Assembly (NCBI GenBank): GCA_964017045.1
Contig: OZ024806.1
Span: 23,715,003 to 23,779,002 of the forward strand
From: Omphiscola glabra
Lineage: Eukaryota > Mollusca > Gastropoda > Lymnaeidae
Reading direction: 5' to 3'
Length of the DNA: 64,000 bases
Made by a program: the position numbers and the translations under genes. Below are positions 58,755-64,000 of the stretch, piece by piece (position 1 is the stretch's first letter; each line of letters begins with the position of its first letter). Below the pieces are notes generated by a model. The model had not been told where the DNA came from and searched no databases. It was given only the letters and a program-made list of their open reading frames with translations.

Positions 58755-59088
58755 CCCCACCACGTATGGCACAATGCATCCAATGACTACAATAAAATAA
58801 CATGAAGCAGAAAAGAGCAATTAAATTCAGGAAACAGTGCTTATCTTCATTGTCCCTCTTAAACCAAGTATTTAGATATAAAATAGAATATAGCAATTCT
58901 AGTTTGTAACAAGTAACTTACAATATATATGTTTAAGCCGTCCATCAACATCTCTCTAAAATACATATATACATATCACTATATTCCGTTACTGTTTTGT
59001 TATATCTCTTAAGTCCCTGTCAATAATTATAACTGTAATTTTAATTGATGTCTCTCTTTGATTACGGGTAAATATACGTAGGCCCTTT
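58755..59088. other. Short AT-rich stretch
   Basis: No feature recognised. Confidence 0.5.
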
Positions 59089-59308
59089 CATCATCATCAT
59101 CATCGTCATCATGTCCTGTTGTCTTCGACCGTTGGCGCCACAGATGACATAAAAACTATTCTTCTCCATTCCTCTCGGTCTTCTGCCCTACGCATAGCAT
59201 CGCCTAATTGTAATCCCGTCCATTCTTTGATGTTATCTTCCCATCTTTTTCTCTGTCTTCCTCTTCTTCTTCTTCCTCCTCTAGTTGTGCCCTGCAAGAT
59301 TTCTTAGG
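59089..59308 (-). mobile_element. Non-LTR retrotransposon 3' end with (GAT)n tail, copy 2
   Basis: The minus strand reads ILQGTTRGGRRRRGRQRKRW, then EDNIKEWTGL, AEDREEWRRIVFMSSVAP and a stop at about 59109. A (GAT)n tail follows (CAT on +, about 59089-59112). Same family as 23234-23430, extending about 40 bases further 5'. Truncated immediately upstream of ILQGT. Confidence 0.78.
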
Positions 59309-59769
59309 CCCTTTACAAATGGACTATTCACCTTTAATTGGAAAGTCAGTGCGACAATTAGTTCTACCAACAACTTTTTTAAATTTCAACTTTTGATCAG
59401 CGTAAAACAACGGAGTCTTTATTTTTAACAATTCACATTTGTGATCAGATGTAGACACATTAGTCATGCATGACAACAAACCGAATGGCGGAAATGGTAT
59501 CAAACACGAGGATTAAACGTCTCTAATTCAACCAATCAGCTCCCGGCACGTGACTTTCAGGGGCTGATACCACAGGGCCTCGAGGCGGTTCGGTAGGTAG
59601 CCGAGGATAATTCGATTAGCTCACAAATCAATGTTCAAATGTGATCTAATTGGGAGAATTTGTATGAACGAATGAGGCAGTTTTGTTCTAGAGTCAGACT
59701 GGGAGGTCCGGGGTTTTTTTTTCCCGCGGTCCATCAGTCACGTTCTATATTTCGCTATGTTATGCCAGC
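59309..59769. other. Unique stretch
   Basis: No gene recognised. Confidence 0.5.
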
Positions 59770-60372
59770 CGAGTGCCCGCTGAGTTTGTCAATCCAGCAA
59801 TATTGTCCGCTGTTTTCTGTCAATCAACCACTATTGTCATCTGTTGTCTATCAATCAAGTGTTATTGTCCGCTGTGGTCTAACAATCAAGAACTTTTGTC
59901 CGCTGCGGTATATCAATCAAGCACTATTGTCAGCTGTGGTCTATCAAGCAAGCACTTATGTCCGTTGTCGTCTATCAATCAAGCTCTATTGTCCGTTGTC
60001 GTCTATCAATCAAGCACTATTGCCCACTGAGTCTGTCAATCAACCACTTTTGTCCGCTGTGGTATATCAATCAAGCACTATTGTCCGTTGTCGTCTATCA
60101 ATCAAGCACTATTGTCCGCTGTGGTCTGTCAATCAATAAAGCACTATTGTCCGATGTGGTCTATCAATCAAGTGCTATTGTCCACTGTAGTCTGTCCTTC
60201 GAGTGCTATGTTTGGATGCGGTCTATCAGTCAAGTGCTATGTATGGGTGTGGTCTGTCCTCAAAGTGCTATAATGTATGGGTGTGGTCTGTCCTTCAATT
60301 GCTATGTTTGGATGCGGTCTATTAGACAAGTGCTATGTTCAAATGACGTCTATCAGTCCCGTGCTTTGGTTT
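59770..60372. repeat. 31-bp minisatellite, about 19 copies, decaying at the right
   Basis: Units share attgtccgctgtggtctatc and aatcaagca. After about 60190 units change to gctatgtttggatgcgg and gctatgtatgggtgtgg forms. Variation is higher than in most large arrays here. Confidence 0.93.
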
Positions 60373-60924
60373 AATTTACGTTATATCAGATTTTATCCTC
60401 AAACACCAATAATGCCCTTACTTCCTGGCATACATAAATATCTCTTAATTACAATGATATGGATTTACCGTTAGCTGTAACTTTTCTGTTCCCTTTATTA
60501 TGGGTGCTGGGTGGTCGAGTAAATCCCGAGTCAATGCCCAGCTCGTGGTCTGGACTTCAATCCCCCACAAAATCACCACCAACACCCCGGGTGCATGGGG
60601 ACCCATTAACCTTGGGGGGGGGGGGGGGGGAACTCATCTAAGAGAAGGAAACTCTGAATTTAAAAAACCCGGAGATGGAACATTCCGACAATTCATACGA
60701 CGCAACTGGTGCCAAGCTGTATCACCCACATATGATGTGCCCTTGTGTTATCCAGGGGCGTGGAGAGAGGGAATGTGCTGTATTGGAAACCAGCTTATAG
60801 TCCTAAATAGAATCACAGGTCTTTTGATCGACATCATCGTTACATTGTGACGAGCGGAGGCCAGTTAAAAAAAAAAAAAGAAAAATCACACCAAAAATTA
60901 TATTAGCAATAAAGATCAGAATGA
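60373..60924. other. Unique stretch
   Basis: G17 at 60614-60630. A 116-codon + frame (60500-60850) spans it with no known match to me. A-run at about 60868-60880. Confidence 0.45.
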
Positions 60925-61805
60925 TTTGTTAGCAGTACTTACATAACCTTATGTGTTGTTAGCAGTACTTACATAACCTTATGTGTTGTTAGCAGTACTT
61001 ACATAACCTTATGTGTTGTTAGCAGTACTTACATAAGCTTAAGTGTTGTTAGCAGTACCTACATAACCTTACGTGTTGTTAACAGTACTTACATAACCTT
61101 ACGTGTTGTTAGCAGTACTTACATAAGCTTACGTGTTGTTAGCAGTACTTACATAAGCTTAAGTGTTGTTAGCAGTACCTACATAACCTTACGTGTTGTT
61201 AACAGTACTTTCATAACCTTACGTGTTGTTAGCAGTACTTACATAAGCTTACGTGTTGTTAGCAGTACTTACATAAGCTTACGTGTTGTTAGCAGTACTT
61301 ACATAAGCTTAAGTGTTGTTAGCAGTACCTACATAGCCTTACGTGTTGTTAGCAGTACTTACAAAGCCTTACGTGTTGTTAGCAGTACTTACATAGCCTT
61401 ACGTGTTGTTAGCAGTACTTACATAGCCTTACGTGTTGTTAGCAGTACTTACATAGCCTTACGTGTTGTTAGCAGTACTTACATAACCTTATGTGTTGTT
61501 AGCGGTACTTACATAGCCTCATGTGTTGTACCGGTACTTACATAGCCTTACGTGTTGTTAGCAGTACTTACATAACCTTACGTGTTGTTAGCGGTACTTA
61601 CATAGCCTCATGTGTTGTACCGGTACTTACATTACCTCATGTGTTGTACCGGTACTTACATTACCTCATGTGTTGTACCGGTACTTACATTACCTCATGT
61701 GTTGTACCGGTACTTACATTACCTCGTGTGTTGTACCGGTACTTACATTACCTCATGTGTTGTACCGGTACTTACATAGCCTCATGTGTTGTTAGCAGTA
61801 CTGCA
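60925..61805. repeat. 30-bp minisatellite, about 30 copies, with a 29-bp palindromic subtype
   Basis: The main unit is gttgttagcagtacttacat followed by aaccttacgt, aagctta(a/c)gt or agccttacgt. From about 61525, and continuously at 61612-61790, units change to ttgtaccggtacttacat with tacctcatgt; these are 29 bp and carry the palindrome gtaccggtac. Normal units return at 61550-61600 and at the right edge. Confidence 0.96.
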
Positions 61806-62017
61806 TACGCTTCTTGTTGGGCTAGTAATACTCAGAAACGTTTTGTGATGTTAGAATGCTGCTAGTGCTCACGTATATTTATCATTAAGCACTTACGTAC
61901 ACATCTCGTGTATATAGCGAAGTGTACTTGGATACACGGTCTTCCTAAGAAAACCAATGGGGATATGAACAGAGCCTGAAGAAGAAACTGAAACCGTTGC
62001 TCCCTTAACTACAAATT
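61806..62017. other. Short unique stretch
   Basis: No feature recognised. Confidence 0.5.
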
Positions 62018-62025
62018 GGCTATAC

Positions 62026-62163
62026 CAGTGGTTCTAACCCTTCCTAATGCCGCGACCCTTTAATACAGTTCCTCGTGTTGTGGTGACCCCCAAACATAAA
62101 ATTGTGTTCGTTGCTACTTCATAAGGCATTTAGTGTTCGCGATCGACAGGCTGAGAACCGCTG
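62026..62163. mobile_element. SPIN-like hAT MITE, 138 bp, perfect 8-bp TSD
   Basis: The left end is cagtggttctaacccttcct and the right is aggctgagaaccgctg. Identical octamers ggctatac flank it at 62018-62025 and 62164-62171. The left 95 bp (gccgcgaccctttaatac, gtggtgacccccaaacataa, ttcgttgctacttcataa) closely resemble one end of the SPIN family as I remember it; SPIN is a hAT family known for spread between distant animals. The right part is short and looks like an internally deleted derivative. No coding capacity. The 36-bp array starts 170 bp further right. Confidence 0.8.
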
Positions 62164-62171
62164 GGCTATAC

Positions 62172-62332
62172 GGAGCCGTACATAAGAAGATCTTGTGTTT
62201 GCTGGCGCAGGGGAGAGAAACAGAAGATTCGTTTCATGCTGGGAGGGAACCTTTCAACTGTTGATGCCTGGGTATTTGGGCTTCACACAAACAATTAGAT
62301 AAACATAAATACCGCACCGCACTTGGAGTTCA
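62172..62332. other. Short unique spacer
   Basis: Separates the SPIN-like element from the 36-bp array; no feature seen. Confidence 0.5.
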
Positions 62333-63400
62333 ACTCTGTGAGCTAAAGTAGTGGACTTTATAGGAGATACTCTGTGAGCTAAATTAGTGGACTTTATAGG
62401 AGATACTATGTGAGCTAAAGTAGTGGACTTTATAGGAGATACTCTGTGAGCTAAAGTAGTGGACTTTATAGGAGATACTATGTGAGCTAAATTATTGGAC
62501 TTTATAGGAGATACTATGTGAGCTAAATTAGTGGACTTTATAGGAGATACTCTGTGAGCTAAATTAGTGGACTTTATAGGAGATACTCTGTGAGCTAAAT
62601 TAGTGGACTTTATAGGAGATACTCTGTGAGCTAAATTAGTGGACTTTATAGGAGATACTATGTGAGCTAAATTAGTGGACTTTATAGGAGATACTCTGTG
62701 AGCTAAATTAGTGGACTTTATAGGAGATACTCTGTGAGCTAAATTAGTGGACTTTATAGGAGATACTCTGTGAGCTAAATTAGTGGACTTTATAAGAGAT
62801 ACTATGTGAGCTAAATTAGTGGACTTTATAGGAGATAGTTTGGGGGCTAAATTAGTGGACTTTATAGGAGACACTCTGTGAGCTAAATTAGTGGACTTTA
62901 TAGGAGACACTCTGTGAGCTAAATTAGTGGACTTTATAGGAGACACTCTGTGAGCTAAATTAGTGGACTTTATAGGAGATACTCCGTGAGCTAAATTAGT
63001 GGACTTTATAGGAGATACTCTGTGAGCTAAATTAGTGGACTTTATAGGAGATACTCTGTGAGCTAAATTAGTGGACTTTATAGGAGATACTCTGTGAGCT
63101 AAATTAGTGGACTTTATAGGAGATACTCTGTGAGCTAAATTAGTGGACTTTATAGGAGATACTCTGTGAGCTAAATTAGTGGACTTTATAGGAGATACTC
63201 TGTGAGCTAAATTAGTGGACTTTATAGGAGATACTCCGTGAGCTAAATTAGTGGACTTTATAGAAGATAGTTTGGGGGCTAAATTAGTGGACTTTATAGG
63301 AGACACTCTGTGAGCTAAATTAGTGGACTTTATAAGAGATACTTTTGAGGCTACATTACCGGACTTTATAGGAGATAGTTTGGGAGCTAAAAATTAACGG
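62333..63400. repeat. 36-bp minisatellite, about 29 copies
   Basis: The unit is tgagctaaattagtggactt plus tataggagatactctg. Two widely spaced units carry gatagtttgggggct (about 62835 and 63267), a distance of 432 bp or 12 units, each followed by a gagacactctg unit. This suggests duplication of a 12-unit block. Copies decay at the right edge. A 350-codon minus-strand frame is an artefact of the period. Confidence 0.96.
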
Positions 63401-63892
63401 AATTTAAAGGGGATGCTTTGTGTGTTTTAATTGACTTACATGTTATAATGGAGCCACAAAAAATGAACATCACCCCCCCCCCCCCCCGGCACATGACAAC
63501 GCACCGAGATTGAGTTCTTAGTGTCTGAATTGTTTTTAAATAATTGTTCACAATGATTTTTATTCAACTACCGCATCTTGAAGGCGTCACGTGACCGCAA
63601 CTTAAATGCGTAATTCCGTTTTTTAACTGGGCTGTCATGTGACCCTATCAAAGGATTATGTCTTTTGCAGTTTTTTTGTTTGTAAATGGGTTTTAAAGAA
63701 ACAGTGATCACATATCTATAGTTGAGCTATCGTTTTTACTCATATGTTAGTAAACTTAAAATGCTGATTTTGTTTGAACTTTTGTGGAGGAACAATTCCT
63801 GTAGAGATTTGAAAAATACAGTAGCACGGTTCAGACACGTTACTCTTGTCAACAGAAAGGGAAAATCTTATCGATGAGCAGGTTCATGCTAC
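63401..63892. other. Unique stretch
   Basis: C15 at 63473-63487. No gene recognised. Confidence 0.5.
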
Positions 63893-64000
63893 CAGTGGTG
63901 TAGTGAGCTTAACTCGCGCCCGGGGCACAATACCTTTTTAGCGCCCCCAATACCGTTTTAGCGCCCCCAATACCTTTTTAGCGCCCCCCCCCTATTCGAA
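63893..64000 (+). mobile_element. Dispersed repeat starting CAGTGGTGTA, cut by window edge
   Basis: Starts cagtggtgtagtgag, then gcgcccggggcacaatacc, followed by about three copies of a 20-bp unit, ccaataccttttagcgccc-like, at about 63930-63990. The opening matches the minus strand of 58670-58754. A small array has formed inside this copy. Confidence 0.5.

Noticed and set aside
62254..63306. 350-codon frame on the minus strand
   Set aside because: 36-bp array read in a stop-free phase.

Overview
The window is eukaryotic, non-coding and dominated by repeats. I found no intact protein-coding gene, no rRNA or tRNA, no convincing exon chain and nothing prokaryotic. By hand tally, roughly a third of the 64 kb is tandem repeat: about 45 arrays with periods from 4 to about 80 bp, the largest 2.1 kb (31962-34045), 1.6 kb (52466-54062), 1.07 kb (62333-63400), 1.06 kb (1-1062) and 1.02 kb (36728-37752). 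The long open frames in the window lie inside these arrays and follow from their periods; they are not genes.

Between the arrays lies AT-rich sequence with the wreckage of several transposon classes. Non-LTR retrotransposons: an L2/CR1-like 3' end with a (TAA)n tail (10619-11576, +), a reverse transcriptase with a readable YTDD box (48790-49925, -), another C-terminal fragment (56071-56518, -), and two copies of one family with (GAT)n tails (23234-23430 and 59089-59308, both -). A Penelope-like element: the C-terminal GIY-YIG endonuclease region (41718-41974, +), with a hammerhead-ribozyme-like motif 200 bp downstream; two more such motifs lie at 4465-4510 and 25975-26010. Non-autonomous hAT-type DNA transposons with 8-bp target duplications: 62026-62163 (resembles the SPIN family; duplication perfect), 17878-18071 (perfect), 13762-14267 (7/8) and 4624-4823 (7/8), with weaker cases at 30363-30559 and 50960-51531. 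There is also a fold-back element (18439-18828) with a half copy at 58563-58665, and several unnamed dispersed repeats.

The organism is most likely an animal. A mollusc, perhaps a gastropod, is my guess: Penelope-like, L2/CR1-like and SPIN-like elements together with extreme minisatellite load would fit. This is inference; no host gene is present to test it.

Layout: 1-10 kb, arrays of 21, 33, 38, 60, 12 and 21 bp with GA-rich tracts and one hAT element; 10-18.9 kb, L2-like remnant, (GATA)n array, hAT elements and the fold-back; 19-31.5 kb, arrays of 40, 30, 18, 12 and 30 bp; 31.9-41.6 kb, almost continuous arrays; 41.7-50.9 kb, Penelope-like and LINE remnants with arrays of 69, 45 and 24 bp; 51-57 kb, hAT element followed by arrays of 30, 15, 22, 15, 31 and 51 bp; 57-64 kb, dispersed repeats, arrays of 31, 30 and 36 bp, and the SPIN-like element. 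Nothing here forms an operon or pathway. What the window offers is array evolution (unit switching, higher-order repeats, markers), repeated closeness of hAT ends to arrays, and a possible horizontally moved transposon.
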